Assembly: GCA_008360955.1 (NCBI GenBank)
Contig: LUCM01010372.1
Coordinates: 1 to 64,000 of the forward strand
DNA length: 64,000 nucleotides
Direction of reading: 5' to 3'
Source: Fasciolopsis buskii
Taxonomy: Eukaryota; Platyhelminthes; Trematoda; Plagiorchiida; Fasciolidae
Shown here: piece by piece, positions 38,911 through 52,422 of the stretch
Layout of the letters: each line of letters starts with the position of its first letter
Position numbering within the stretch: the first letter of the stretch is position 1
Position numbers and translations under genes: made by a program
The notes under the pieces: model-generated
The model's input: the letters and a program-made list of their open reading frames with translations, nothing else
What the model was told of the DNA's origin: nothing
The model's database searches: none

Positions 38911-38936
38911 CAACCAAATAAAAGACTGACTGACTG
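38911..38936 (+). mobile_element. Possible LINE 3' end with TGAC tail
   Basis: AATAAAAGAC is followed at once by about three tandem TGAC units ending at 38936. RTE-clade LINEs end in short tandem repeats rather than long poly(A), so this may mark the 3' end of a 5'-truncated plus-strand copy. No coding sequence survives upstream that I can recognise. Confidence 0.35.
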
Positions 38937-41900
38937 CGCAGTGGCGGGCGCACCGAAATGAGCAGATAACACTGTTTTTGTGCATGTACCTTTAGCAGTC
39001 AGTTTATCGAATTACGATTTTGCTATTCGGTAATAATCATGTGTGAATTCTTACAGTTGTTTTATTTCATTCGTCAATATCGATGGTGTTGTTATGTAAG
39101 CATTTACTTATCAAAAGTTTCTGTTAATGTCCCACTCTGCAAGTTGGCGGGCATAGTTACAAGAGGATAAAAACGTTAATTACGACCTAATTATGTTGAT
39201 TTCCGTTTTCTTGGGAAAGCTGACTTTGTTATACCACTCGAAATATTGTTTAAATAAGTTTATCAGTTGACATGTGCGTCAGCTCTGGGGGATTATTGTT
39301 TATTCGAGTAGGCTAGAATCGTAGCTACTTGTTGAGAACTGCCAGCCACTCCTCTTGATTATCGGCTAACCAAGACAACACACTGAGTGTATCGAACTAT
39401 TTATTCTGGCTAAGCACGCGACAATCTGAAATTGACTTCATTGCGTTCTCGGTAATACAGTTGGTCAAGCCAACTGAAGTGTCTTTTAACTTGCAGACCT
39501 GATAAAACGTACTAGACCTTGGTTCTCTTGGAATAGTGAATGTTCGCGTGATATGTTACCTATGTTTTGGCCATACATGCAATTCAACCGTTTCGCATTT
39601 AGACAGCAGAAATTGCGGTGCTTGCTGGTGTTCTGCGACCATGGATGAAAATCTGTGTGCCTTGTAGACAGCCATGTGAATTTTAATTTAGCTTTCGATG
39701 CCAACGGTGAAATGACTCGAAAGTAACAAGTGATCTAGCTCGATTGTTTCTAATACTCATGGACGACACTTAAGCTAAGGTACCTTGTGTATACTTCTAT
39801 TTGATTTAAGAGACGTAACGGTTCTTTGGAAGAAAGTAATTACACATTCTGCAAGGTCTATAAATGAAATCAATTAGACGCACCCATTTCAAATCTGAAT
39901 CTGCATATATGTACGAGCAAACGAACGTGACAGTTGCTTCTAGAGTCCTTCTAATGCAAAACAGATAAAGTAGCAATCAGTGCGGTCTCCCCAATAAAAC
40001 AAAAATCGAATCTGGCGAAACTATATGGTCACTAATGGTGAATCAATAAAAGTGAACAAAAACGCCCCAATTTAAATAGATGGAATATGGGTTGCGATGA
40101 GAGCTGATGGATTGGGGTACATTGGTCGTTCACACGTTAGTCCACTAGATTTTATGACGAGAAAAATACTCAACAGCCGTCACGATGACCAGTTTCTGCT
40201 GTCTGGACAAACTGATTTTGTGTAAAAATTCTAGAAATAATCCTCTGTATAATTACAACGCTTTCCACTAGCATATCGAATTCGTTTTTTCGACGAACTT
40301 TTATTAATAATCCTTGTACGTAATTTTTGATAAATATTAGATTTTGACCTCCTTGTGGTCGGTGATTTCCCTCTGTTCAACTCCAAAGAGGTAGCAGATC
40401 TCGTGCTACTGTGATCAGAGTTGCTGAAATACGGAACTTCCTGAATGGGTTGGGGTCACTTCAAAACACACTTGGTCGGACTGAATCAGCTACCCAGCTC
40501 TAGTTTCTTTCAAATTTTCTGATGGTCCATATCAATGACACACAGTAGAAAATCGCGGTCACAGCTGATAGATGAGTAACTTTTATGTCGCTGTGAAAGA
40601 CAAGCTATAATTTTTGAACGAGCGCAGTTCGTCCCTCAGATGAATTCTTGTCTGTCTGTTAATACTAAAGAACCAGAAACCAAGGTCCATGGTTGTCATT
40701 TCGACTCAGGTGATTCTAGGGCACTCCACCTGAAGTACATCGCAGATGCATCTAACAAATATTAATTATTGCATTATCTAGTTATCTGTGTTACTTCAAA
40801 AACTAAGTACTGTAAGCGACCATGTGATGATATGTTTGCTCCGTCTCAAGACAGTACCCGAAGTGCTTTTCAGTACTATAAACACCCCATGTCTCAAGCC
40901 TCGTTATCGCTCATTTTTGGGGCCAATTAGCCCAGTTTCAAGACCATGACAACTGACAAACGTTGGCAAGACTATCCCCACAAAATATTCCAGCCCACTC
41001 TTAATATTTCATTTTCCTGATGAAAAAACTTCATGATAAGCCTCTTAGTAATATTTCCGGAAATCTGTGAGAATATACCAAGTTAATGGACATGGTGTGA
41101 CAAAATTCTTTTCAACTCATGCATTTTGATCCAATCCGAACGGGTCTGAATGCGAAGTCATTACGGAATAGTTGCTTCCTGTGCTCTTAAAGATAATGCT
41201 TATGCAGCCTCGTTTCTCGGTCCGAGTAGCTCCGGTGCCTGTTGAACAAACCTGTCGTATTTGGTCTTCCAGGCTCGTGCTTTTGTGCATACTGAGCATC
41301 CATTTCCAGTGATTAATAAGACAGAATGCAAAATCTAGGTTAGGGACGGTCCGATGTGTGTTCCTTGTCGTAAAAGTCAATTACTAACCAAGTTCTTGTC
41401 CATGGTTCACTTTAAATAAGGGATGAATCAAGTCCATTTCTTCTGAACACGTCTATAACTGGTTTTGTATAAAAAAGAAATTCACATACAGCAAGCTATA
41501 TAGGTTGAGTCTTCAAATCCAAATGCACTTTCAAAGAATTAAGAGCACCCTCTGTGTAGTGATTTATATCCATTCGAAACGACCTTAACGCTATTTCATG
41601 TATACGTCTGAACATTTCAATCCCTCTGGAAACATGAATTTTGCATTGAGACTTTTTCCATTGATACGGCTTGCTGAAGTCATTGGTATCTATGGACACA
41701 ACTTTCAAAAGCTACTGAGTCTGTGTGATTCGAAAATATCGCAACTCTGAAATTTTACCTAGTTAAATACTGCACACTTCTCCAGCGAGTTGGCCTGACT
41801 TCAAGATTCGATGCTTTTTCACAACCCTCATCTCCGGTAGCCATTCTTTCCGCGATCGAAAAGCTGATCAACTGTCACTGAATGCTTCCAGTGGACTAGA

Positions 41901-44900
41901 CCACCTTCACAAATTCGCCATACTAATTTTGAAAAACTCATGAATTTCAGTCTGGGAGAAATTGTGCGATTTTACTGGTTATGCAAACTATATTTAATTT
42001 GCCTACGAGAAACGGGTGAATGTAAAATATCTGCTTATCAGATACACTGATTATAAAAATGACCATCACCATCATTGGGGATTGAAGCAATAGTTTCGGC
42101 TGGCTTGCTGTGGTCCACATGACCATGCGTATCGATTCCATATTGTGCAACCAGGTGGCAAGCAAAACGTCTACAACCCATGCTATGGTGAAATGATTTT
42201 TAGCAGGTTGCCAGCTAGCCAACTGACTGATTAATAATGAGGCAATAAAAAGAGTAAAAATTGGCACTTTCCTGATCGGGCTTCGGTCGGCCTACTGTGC
42301 AGTCACCGTAGAGATAAGCAAAAAATGATGAAACAAAAATATATGCTTGAATAAAATATTGTGATAACATACCTACATTTCACTTGCGCCATCCGAATAG
42401 TCCCTCGATTTGATCAGCATGTCACATGACCTCTGATTGGAAATGATGTGGCGCTCCATTCTTCTTGCATGCTTGATAGTCACCGTTTAACGGAAACGAA
42501 GCAGCGTCAATCAACCAATTATTGACCACTGCCAGGGAATTTCACTTTTTGGTTTGGTTAAATCCAAAGGACGGGTGAATTCCATTTGTTTTATTAAGGC
42601 AGGATAAAATGGAGGCTCTCACGAAATTTGGAGATTTACAACAGAAGGAAATGATGTTATTAGTTGCTTGTCTAATTAATAGATTGTTTGATGGCATAGA
42701 AAATCGTCTGTCTTTCTCTACTTGGTTCCTCGCTTCACGTTTGCGTGTGCATTAGTACCGATGTGCGAAGTTTGAGTCGATGAGTGAGTGGTACTAGAAA
42801 ATTGTTCCACTGTCGTATGGAACGTGAAAAACACTACAAAATCTCAATTTTAAAGTTTATTTCAAAAGAAATTTGAGAGGTAACTTGGGAAACAGAATAG
42901 CCTACCTGAACAAGAATTGCCGGAAAACTGAACAGGTAAGAAATCATTTAGATTAAAAATCCCGTGTTTTCACCATCCATCTTAGTCCGAGCCAGGTGAA
43001 TTACTATATTACTACGTTACAGTTTCTTGGGAACTGAAATAATGCACATCGGAAAGGATGCAAATACCTCTAGGACCAAACTCAGCCAAATGCTTGCACG
43101 GTTCATTTTAATATCAAGAGTGAAAAGGGGTTTGCCGAAAATTCCAACTCACCTCTCCATTACTTTCACAACGGTCTCGTTGACAAGTAACCCAAAGTTT
43201 CATAAAGTTTTTAGTTGGCATGTACGTTGCACGGAAAATCAGTTTTAAACTTACAAGATACGGAATGTCTTGTTGCAAACCGCTTACATTTTGTATTTGT
43301 CACTGTTATTCATTCGCCTGTTTCTAGCTGTTCAAATCAGATAGAAATTAATTTCTCTGGCTCTGGAACATATCACCTTAACACTAAGTGAAAATCTTAG
43401 AATGCGTCAAAATTGTTGGCGGAAGTACATTTTTCAAGTAAAACATTTCTAATGCTCAAAACTCACAATGAATTTTAGGTTATCCCAAACAGCCATTACC
43501 AGTTCATTCTCCCAGTATACATTTCGCAGTACATTAAGCAGGAATAATGTTTTGCAGTTTCACCTGTACACGATTTACGTCAACCTCAACTGAAGTTATC
43601 AACGTTTCCGGTAGTTTCTCTTTTTAGCTCTGACCAAGCACCATGTGACTTGCTTTATTCAAACCGAATAAATGGGCTTAGGTGATGCAATATTCCTCAT
43701 TTTTACGCATTTTGTTGATGTGGAAATCATTTTACTGACAATCGATTACACACAGATCTTCAGTGTGAATCCACCGTTTTACTTTATGTAAATTCATACT
43801 CACAGAGCCAGTAAATGGAAGATTCAACTCATTTCACTCCGAAATTGCAAGTTCTATGGTTTCCATATATTGTCATTCTTGACAGAAGATAAAACGAAGT
43901 CCCGCGTTCAGTGCACATCGGCTGGACAGTTATGGGTACGAGTGTATGTGATGACAGATAACCTGATTCATATGAGGCATCGTTTTGACCGACCAACTGT
44001 ATTTACTGTGTTGGTCTGTGTTGCAAACTTTTGCGTGCTTGACTTCATCCAAATGATAGTAATCCAGAGGTGAAAATCAGATATTTTGGACACCAGGTGC
44101 CGGTTTCTTTGGTTTACCTCGGAAGAAACATTGGTTTCTGTTGTTCCACCATTAGTTCAATGGCAATTTTCGTAGTTAGCCTCCAACTTATGGGCAACTA
44201 AGGAAAGCGCTGTCGATGAAAATCTTGCGGGCCTACTATGAAGCTTTCTTTACCTGCTTAACTTCATCCACCATTTCAGTAACACTTAGCACTATCAGCT
44301 GTCCATATTTGCACCTGTTTGATTAATCCCCTAGGATCTGTATTTTAGCACATTTAACTAAAACAAATTGGCATTCCTGTGTATTTAGAAAATATTTCCG
44401 TAGGTGTACGGCAGAACAGTTCCTTTTGGAGTGCGTCAAAAATCGATGCTCAGTGAGAAATGCTTTGTGAAAAGTCTATTGTTCCGTAACATGGCGTGGT
44501 CTAAATAGCTGCCTTGTTGTCGAAAATTATCGAAGCGTACATTTGAAATAGGTCAAACTTGACAAACAATCTAGAATTAGGAGAGTAAGACGAATTTTGA
44601 ATGTGTCTGTCAGATTCTTAAAAACAGTTATTTGCAGTGGAGTTTGCCATTTGAACGGGGAGTGTTTTGACACTGATCTAAGCATTATTCGACCGATTTG
44701 GTGTATTCACACAATGATAATGAAACAGCATAGCGGGATTTATGGGCTACAGAACAGAGTTGTGGATACTAGCGTAATTTAAATGCCCTTTTTAACCTTC
44801 TTGTATTCTTTTGAGGAAATTGGCAACTATCTGAGCAAACGATAGGATAAAATTCGATTTCTTTTGAAGGTTTTCTTTGAAAGTATGTTCTAATCATGTT

Positions 44901-47900
44901 GAAAGCGGTAGCACGGCACATGGGCGTGATCCTATGGCATCGGGTCGTTCTATGCACGCTTGAATCTGATGATACCTGGTAAAATTAGAACAACAATTGA
45001 AAGTGTTGTCGGATAGTTGTCACATGGTGAACTTGTGGAGATGATTGTTGCTTTCAATTTCATAGTGATCGCACTGCGAATTATCAGGTTATGCCAATGA
45101 AAACCCACAATTTAGTGAGAGAATAACACTGACCAAGAGCCATTCTTGAGTAAAATAAAATGACACACTGGGAATTTTGAGATGATTTGAGAATTTTGGA
45201 GCTACTATGAACATTCACCATCTACCATCGCCTGATCCCGTTTTCACATGGACAGCGGCATTAAGTCCATGCTTTTTAATTATTCGTTTGTTTGTTCTGT
45301 AACTAAGAGTTGTCCTTTCTCCTTAGCTCTGGCAAGAGCAACGAAGTCAAATCTAAGCTTATCACCGTGCACGAGCCGGGGCTTCACACATAAAAGCTAT
45401 TGACACTGAGTACTTGCTAACCTTTCTAATAATACACAGGAATCTAACCGCCTATCCCACCATGTCGATGGGACCTGAAAAGACTAGATACACTTTCCAT
45501 CTAGCTCAATTTTTGTTGTCTTCCACAAAATCCTGTCAACAAGCTGCCGTGTTTGTTGTTGGCCAACTAAACAGTTGCATCTAGCGACGTGTTTTAGACC
45601 GTTATGAAAAAGGTAAAGCTATAAATAACCTCACCGAAGCTTATGCAAAAAAAGTTGTATTAACACAGTTCCAGCATCACGAACAACGTACTCGAGGTTG
45701 TATGACTGTTATTTGGCGAAGAGTAACGATAATAAGTAGTAAAGTTTGATGACGCATAACAACGGCATATGTTAGAAATTCACCCCGTATCCCATTTCAG
45801 CCAACCCATGTTTATCGTAACATTGAAGCATAACGAGCTCGTTAGAAAGAATAAAGTGAGATTTATTCACAATTCTTGAAGAATGTGTTGCTACGGCTAC
45901 ACCATCAATAAACGGAAAATCGATGGGCCCGCTACTGTTCTGCGGTATGTTTTTGGTCAGTTTACTCTATCGTCCATCAACTGGAGTATAAACTTACTTT
46001 TAGCTCCTTTCGCTAAGAAGTTTTAAAACTTCGACCATAGTATCCATTGTATAGGTAGCTCGTTAAACTCTCAAGTCACAACATCCGGCACGTTTTGGAC
46101 AGTTTCAAGATTCCGGCTGTGGTAATTTTTTCAGATCTAAATGTGTTGCCACTTGACTTATGTCGAGCTGAAAGGAGGCCACTCTACTCAACATAACATG
46201 GTTGCCGAGTTCTGAGGTAGTACTGAGCATTCTTGTAAACAATCATTTTTCAATGGCGTCCATTTTTTTAGAATGAGGGGAAAGTATCCATCGTCACAAG
46301 GACAAGTATGTTCACATGCAATGTGGATGATTTTCTGATCCACTGATGCCGCGGCTTTCACTTTTTCATACAACAATGAAGCACTTATTAGATGTAGTTA
46401 AGTGGGACAACGTTTTGAAGCACTGTCTTCCACAAATGCCCGTTTTGTAAGTGTTTTACGAGTAACCACGTGATGAGTTTAACAAAAAATAATGAGTTGC
46501 CGAACCACCGTGCTCTGAATTTCCCACTACTGTCCCCAATAATTATAGTACCTCTTTATTGTGTCATCATTCCGTACTTCTAATGCAGTAACACCAGAAC
46601 CATTTATACATTTTCCTTCCGCTTTGACTGAGGATTTGATAAATATTATTTACAACGTATCTCAGGTTTAGGATAAAGAATATCGGCTGCAAAATTCAAG
46701 ACAAATATAATTTGCTGGTCACTTTTGGATGTGATTAACTTCCTCTATAAAATACGTTCATGGTACAGTTTTTCCGTTTGATACTTCGCAAATGTAGCAC
46801 TTTTCTAGCCTTAAGCGGTAAGTATGTTTGAGTAAAAAGGTAAAAAAGCAAGGTGTTTAGAGCAGTTCATTATAGTTTATATTTTGATGCCAAAGCTATT
46901 ACACGTTCCCAAGTCAGCTGGTCACTTTCACGGTTGCAGCTTAGGTGACTGACGAAGAGCGCTCGAATGATTTCGACACATTGTAAACTTTAATGTAAAT
47001 CGGTATCCCCTGATCATGATTCTTAGATTTCAGTTAAAGCAAGATATCCTAATTACTAAACAGTTTTCAAGGTTTGCAAATTTATGCGAAATCGTGGGTA
47101 GGACATTTGGTAAAGTAACTGCATATGCTGGACAATCGAACTTGTCATTCATGAATGCAAAATGGGGCAAATCCTAAGTCTCTTCCAAATACTTTTATGG
47201 AAATCTTCGATTCCATTAGGATATCATATTTCATCTTCTGGTGAAATTATTTCAACAACCAAGGTTACTCATGTTTAACTGACCACACAGTAGCCTGCAA
47301 GTAGAAATACTAAGATAAATCTTTCAATAAATGGTGTCATTTTGTGAGGGTGTTTTAGACATCGTAAGCCTTAACACGTTCCAAATGTCAGCAAGGAAAA
47401 TTTCAAGCGCTATGGGCAACACCTGTTTATCGGCTCGCTAAGGTAAACATACACCGGTAGGATCAGTGATTAAATAATTCGATGTACGACTAGTAAGCCA
47501 TTTTCTCATGCGTACTTTTCACTAGACGTATTGATTCAATCCACCAACGCCCAGCATTTTAACTGCGACTTAATGACAGTGAATTTCGAAATTCCCGCTC
47601 AGTTAATTACACAATAAATGTTCATATTCTGGCTTATCACTAATCAGAAATGAAAGACCACTTAGTAAAAGATATATTGGTTTTGCGTTAGTCTGAGGCA
47701 GAACAGAGTTAAATTAAATTGACAATGAGTGTTTGCATGCCACTAGGTTAATACAAACAATGCAAATCCTTTGGCTTCGAAAAAATCCAAAGGTGCATCA
47801 TTTTCTCAGGTGCAAAAGGTGAAGACAGAAGCGTTGATTTTGGGATTTGGCATTCATGTCGTTCAAATCTCTTGTAGTGATGTTTGCTTACACAAGACTG

Positions 47901-49145
47901 CAGTTGGCTGACTCGGAGTATTGCGGAATGCTAACGTTTTCTGTTAATCCGTACGGTCAACACGATTTCCTTAGGAGCACACAACTGATCCGACGTGTAT
48001 CACACATAGTAAGTAGACGACTAACACTTCTTGACCATCTACCGGAAATACGCGTGACATTTTCAGGGCCCCACCGGCAATTTCTTATCGCAAGTACAAA
48101 TGGAATTAGACACGAGTTTGCCGCAAATCGATTTTGTATTGCTCCATTTCGATTTGTATTGTTTATGTTTTGTACCAAAGCTTCGTGGACACGCAAAGAA
48201 CAGTTCGTTTAGCTGTTATTTTTTATTCGACGACTCACTTACTTGTACTTTTCAGGGGTAAACAATAAAAATACTTTTTGAGATTTCATGTCAGCTGAGT
48301 TAAAGTATGGTTAGAACAAGGACCGATTCCCATTGAAACGACGAATAATCGAGTAAATTCATCGACACTATAATAGTTGTTTCGTGTCCCCAATTCACAT
48401 ATATTCAATGATAATTGAGACCAACTTCTCTATACTCTGTTTAGTAAATTTTTTAGATAATATCTCCATGAAGACTGGTGTATTACCTACCAATGCGATA
48501 ACATAAGGCCTGAAATAATTAAACATGAGGTATACTTATTGCATTTAATACCAAAACCGCCAAATCATCAAAAGATGGACATCCAAATTGTAATTAGACG
48601 ATTAATGTTAGTACAGAACGCAAGTATACAGTAATGTTTGGACAGTGTTAGTGGCACTGATCTTTTCGACGATGGGCAAACAAACATTAGGCTGGACGCA
48701 TTTTCACGGGTTTTCCGGTGTTTATTAGCCCCTCGTTTATCGTCAACTGTTAATGTTATTAAGCTGCAGTTCTTTAGATTTGGGCTCGATCTGTTAAAAT
48801 ATGACACAGGCAGACCACTTCTTCCGCATGATGTCCATGTCTCTAAATGAACTGAAGACACTAGGAACCAGTTGGGGTCCGAAGATATAAGAGCACTTAT
48901 TAACCAGAGAATGCATTGGTTGCTGCTGCGGCTAACGACTTTCAAGTTCTTATGATAACTTCCTTTACTTTTTATATGGCGCAATCTCCAATGCCATTTG
49001 CGCGCCAAGATGAAGCGTCACATGGCTTTTAACATATAACCTAATGCAGAACTAAACGGCACAATCATCCTCATCATCTACGTTCAGCATTAAACAACAA
49101 GGCAAGCCTCACTAACCGCTGCGTTTTCCCTAGAATTACACGTTT

Positions 49146-49480
49146 CTATAAAATGAGTGAATATCCAAGGGGAACAGGAAACGGATCTTCACAGGCGGGA
49201 AAAGAGAAGACGCTGCTGCAGCCAATACACGGAACACAGTCAAACTGTTCAAACGCATCCGAGAGAAAACCACAACATGATCGCCACTGTTTACGGTTCA
49301 CTGCCATATCCTTCAGTGTATCCAGCCCGTTATTTGACGGGTCTATGGTCCAAACGGCTATACAGGATGGCTTATCGCAAGCCGTAGATCTAATCATGCC
49401 TGGAAGACCAATGGGAAGAGGCCTGACGAAGTGATCTTCTGGTCCTCCAGGTTCGGGTTGATCTTAGGTAGTAGCTCAGT
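49146..49480 (-). mobile_element. RTE-clade LINE C-terminal end (copy E)
   Basis: The minus-strand frame contains NNGLDTLKDMAVNRKQWRSC, the family's C-terminal pattern W/LDTL.DMA.NR..WRSCC, at about 49330-49270. Beyond the frame is a 3' untranslated block with CACAGTCAAACTGT and AAACGCA-type motifs. The same block recurs at 49747-49810 after copy D, so two independent 3' ends of one family lie side by side. Everything upstream of the RT thumb is missing. Confidence 0.75.
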
Positions 49481-49708
49481 CAGAAAAACAAGTGAAAGAA
49501 TAGTTGATCCATGTAGATGGGCTTCCACTCAGCCATGCCCCGGTGCCTTGCGGTCATGTTCTCGATAGAACCAAAGGTTTTGATTGAGCACCTTAATTGT
49601 TTCCTTGCTTATCGGCTGGACTCCCCAGCAGAACCCGTCCGTCAAGCCCCATGAGTTGCATGTTTACAAATAAGTCCATACTGAGTCGGTCGTGGCTCAG
49701 AATAATCA

Positions 49709-49733
49709 NNNNNNNNNNNNNNNNNNNNNNNNN
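49709..49733. other. Small assembly gap (25 N)
   Basis: A run of 25 N within the stack of similar LINE ends. The repeats themselves are the likely reason assembly failed here, so local copy number and order may be wrong. Confidence 0.98.
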
Positions 49734-49739
49734 GACCAG

Positions 49740-50660
49740 CCGGCAAAAGGTAAGATGCTGCGTGGCAGCCAGACCACGAAACACACAGTCAAACTGTGAC
49801 CAAACGCACTCCTTTTAATCACTCTGATCGATAGATAAATGACCAAACACGATCGACGCACTGTTCAGCGCATCACGGTCATATCCATTAATTGTCTCTC
49901 AGACGCTATTGACGATTCTTCTCGACCCAAACCACGAGGCGTGAAGACATAACTTTACCTAAAGTTCGCCTTGCACATTTTACTCATCCCACTTGCCAGG
50001 CGTCAATCTGGTTGGCCTCCACATGCTTCTTTCCGATTCCTATAGGAGAACACAAGATAAGGCACAGTATCGGTAAGGACGAGTGTTCGATCATAACGCA
50101 AACCGCGGACACACACGAGCACTAGTTCAACGCTAACGTATAAAGCACCCATATCTCTCACCATACCCGAACCACAAGAAACGAGGCACAAAGACATCCA
50201 AACTCAATTATATAAACACACCGGTCACTCCATCCAATTCCGTAGCCATAATACGTAACATCGGTTTGCGAAACTCAAACCGACTGAAACAATCGCCCAC
50301 ACGCATGAACTCCATGTCTCGCAACCGTACAAACAGAAGCTGAGAACAAGCGCACTACGGCACTCCCACCGCACACATCAGCCCTTTGGACTTTCAACTT
50401 GCAGTAGAAAATCAGGCGACGCCACAAGTGTTTCAGTCCAGCGTAAGCTGCCGCGCCTTGATATAACGCATACCTCGTAATCCCGAGCTGCCATCGTCTT
50501 GACAAGCAGCTAACACAGTAAGTGAACGTATCCACCATTGTTATTCCATCTCGCAGAACAATCCCTAAGATGCCACGTTCGGCATGCTGTGCGTCCACGT
50601 CCTGTACAGTACTTTGCACTTTTGAAGGAGCAATAGCAGCATGCAATACCTGACACCGAC
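49740..50660 (-). mobile_element. RTE-clade LINE RT C-terminus and tail (copy D)
   Basis: On the minus strand, APSKVQSTVQD, then GITMVDTFTYCVSCLS, then AAAYAGLKHLWRR are the RT thumb pattern APSKCKVxxQD...TMVDSFTYLGSCLS...AGLKHLWRR. The later C-terminal part survives as VFSYRNRKEACGGQPD, about 600 bases downstream, in another frame. The expected VRSVLLYGCETW block is degraded. The 3' untranslated block resembles that of copy E. There is no endonuclease or RT palm. Confidence 0.82.
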
Positions 50661-50689
50661 TACTGACATCACTATCTCCGGCTATATAG

Positions 50690-51920
50690 GCTAAACTCCG
50701 ATGTACATGTTCTGCATCACCACCATATCTTTTTTTTTTCTTTCACATGTCATGTTGGTCACCACATGCCTTCTTCCCATTCCTTGAAAGGAACACAAAA
50801 TAGGGCGACGATCCTGGTAGACGAGTGCTCGATACGCAACAAGCGACCAACAACGTAGTGCTACAACTTTTATAAGCTGCAAAAGCTGTTCCTTTAGAAG
50901 TCGGGCACCCTAGACGACCAGATTCCTAAACGTCAATATATTACGCGCCTTCACTCCCATCCAACTCTAGCCCTAACTGCGTGGACAATCGAGCTGTCGA
51001 AAACCGAAATCGCGAGCGAACATCTCCCCACGCATATTCATGTCTCGCAACCCGATCAACAGAACTGAACCGCCACGAAGGCGCACTTACGCACAGCACA
51101 TCTTGGCACTTTGCAAACTTCAGTGAAAAACTCAGGCTGATGCCACAAATGCTTCAGTCCAGCTAAGCTAGCCCGCGGCTTGATATACGCATACCTCCAT
51201 CCCGAGCTGCATACGTTGACAAGCAGCTACCGACGGTAAGGGTGAAACGGATCCACCATTGTTATTTCTCTCATCCAGTGCCATTCCGTTACGGCGAGTG
51301 ACTGTGCTAGCCCAGTCCTTGACACCACTTTGCACTTTGAAGGTGACAAATGCAACATGCCAAACCGAGCGCACGAAATCTCGACAGTCCTATCTAATAG
51401 CCCGTTGATGCCAGTGGTGCCGCAGACTCGAACAGGCACGCGAGACGTCCTGCTGGAATCGTAAGGATCGCAATAGCTTACACCTCCATTGTTCAGTTTC
51501 ACACTCTACGTCCCGGATACTACCTAAAGCATATTCCATCCACTCTACGTCATGACAGAAGCTTGAACAATATGGAGAGATGGAGCAACCCTTAGATCGA
51601 ACGACCGACTAGTCGTTTCGAACAACTGAACGTGACAGTTCACCAAGACTTCCTACACGACGTTGAGCTGCTTTGTCTCCTGAAGTGCGAAGAAAATATC
51701 TTGACGAGACGTCCGGCGCAGTTAGCGATTACTCTTACTCGAATCCTGAATCCGTGTTTCGCTCACACAGCAGACATCAGTCAAATGTGAGTCCACTGTC
51801 AGAGCCAAACACGCCTGTTGGCCAGCCTGCATTAAAGTGCGCACATTGAAGGAACCCAGATCTTCACAGGCTGACGAGGCTCTGAGAAGAATGTGAGCTA
51901 ACAGACTGAAAACCACCTAC
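50690..51920 (-). mobile_element. RTE-clade LINE with endonuclease start joined to RT end (copy C)
   Basis: The minus strand begins with the AP-endonuclease start, SFNVRTLMQAGQQACLA then VCCVSETRIQD (51866-51735), whose Asn and Glu are conserved catalytic positions of this endonuclease fold. SSRYFLRTSGDKAA follows to about 51650. The frame then jumps to the RT thumb: RFGMLHLSPSKCKVV near 51380, EITMVD near 51260 and a degraded GCETW near 51045. About 2 kb of endonuclease and polymerase core is missing, so the element is internally deleted or this is two fragments in register. A 78-codon frame just upstream (51864-52100) may be leader sequence of the same element. Confidence 0.8.
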
Positions 51921-52422
51921 TACACTACTTGACAATAAACCGTTGCGAGTATCGGGCGTGTTATCAATGGAGATACTATGGGTAGGCAGAAGAGGCAAAC
52001 AGACTGGGTTGGAGACAGAAGAGACAGGTTGAATAAAAGAGGGAACAGTTTCCTGTTCGAAGTGCAGAATTGCCTTTGCTTTATCTGACCATAATGACAA
52101 CTATCATTTATTAGTAGTAACTTTCAAAACCCGCTCTATTTAATTTAGTCGACTAGTCACTTACAAGAGGGGTGACCTATGTACGGTTCTTGGCCGATTT
52201 CTATCTGCAGGCTAATGGTGGGCTCATTTTTATCATTATAGGCGCAGGGTACATCGAAATCACCAAGGCTGTCTGGAGATAACCAGCACACAGTACTGCT
52301 CCCCAGTCTAAAATGAAAGCACTATCAGTCGCAGATGACAAGGATAGAACCAGTGCTAGTTTCTCCCAAGCACCACAACAAGCCGATTGAAAGTAGGACA
52401 AACTATCACTTTTAAAGCTCAC

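Larger units (their letters stand above)
35947..49145. other. 13-kb gene-poor, AT-rich stretch
   Basis: I recognise no host gene here. Frames above 100 codons (41947-42267 minus, 47847-48212 plus, 48568-49008 minus) lack domains, and two start at non-ATG codons or overlap open frames on the other strand. If the adducin gene at 52.4 kb continues on the minus strand, much of this stretch could be its introns. I looked for later adducin exons (the IYNHI and LHTP motifs of the head domain) and did not find them, though a by-eye search is not exhaustive. Confidence 0.4.

Noticed and set aside
41117..41380. 87-codon minus ORF tested as a later adducin exon
   Set aside because: It contains none of the conserved head- or tail-domain motifs of adducin.
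48568..49008. 146-codon minus ORF overlapping a 70-codon plus ORF
   Set aside because: Both translations look arbitrary and share the same DNA; no motif supports either.
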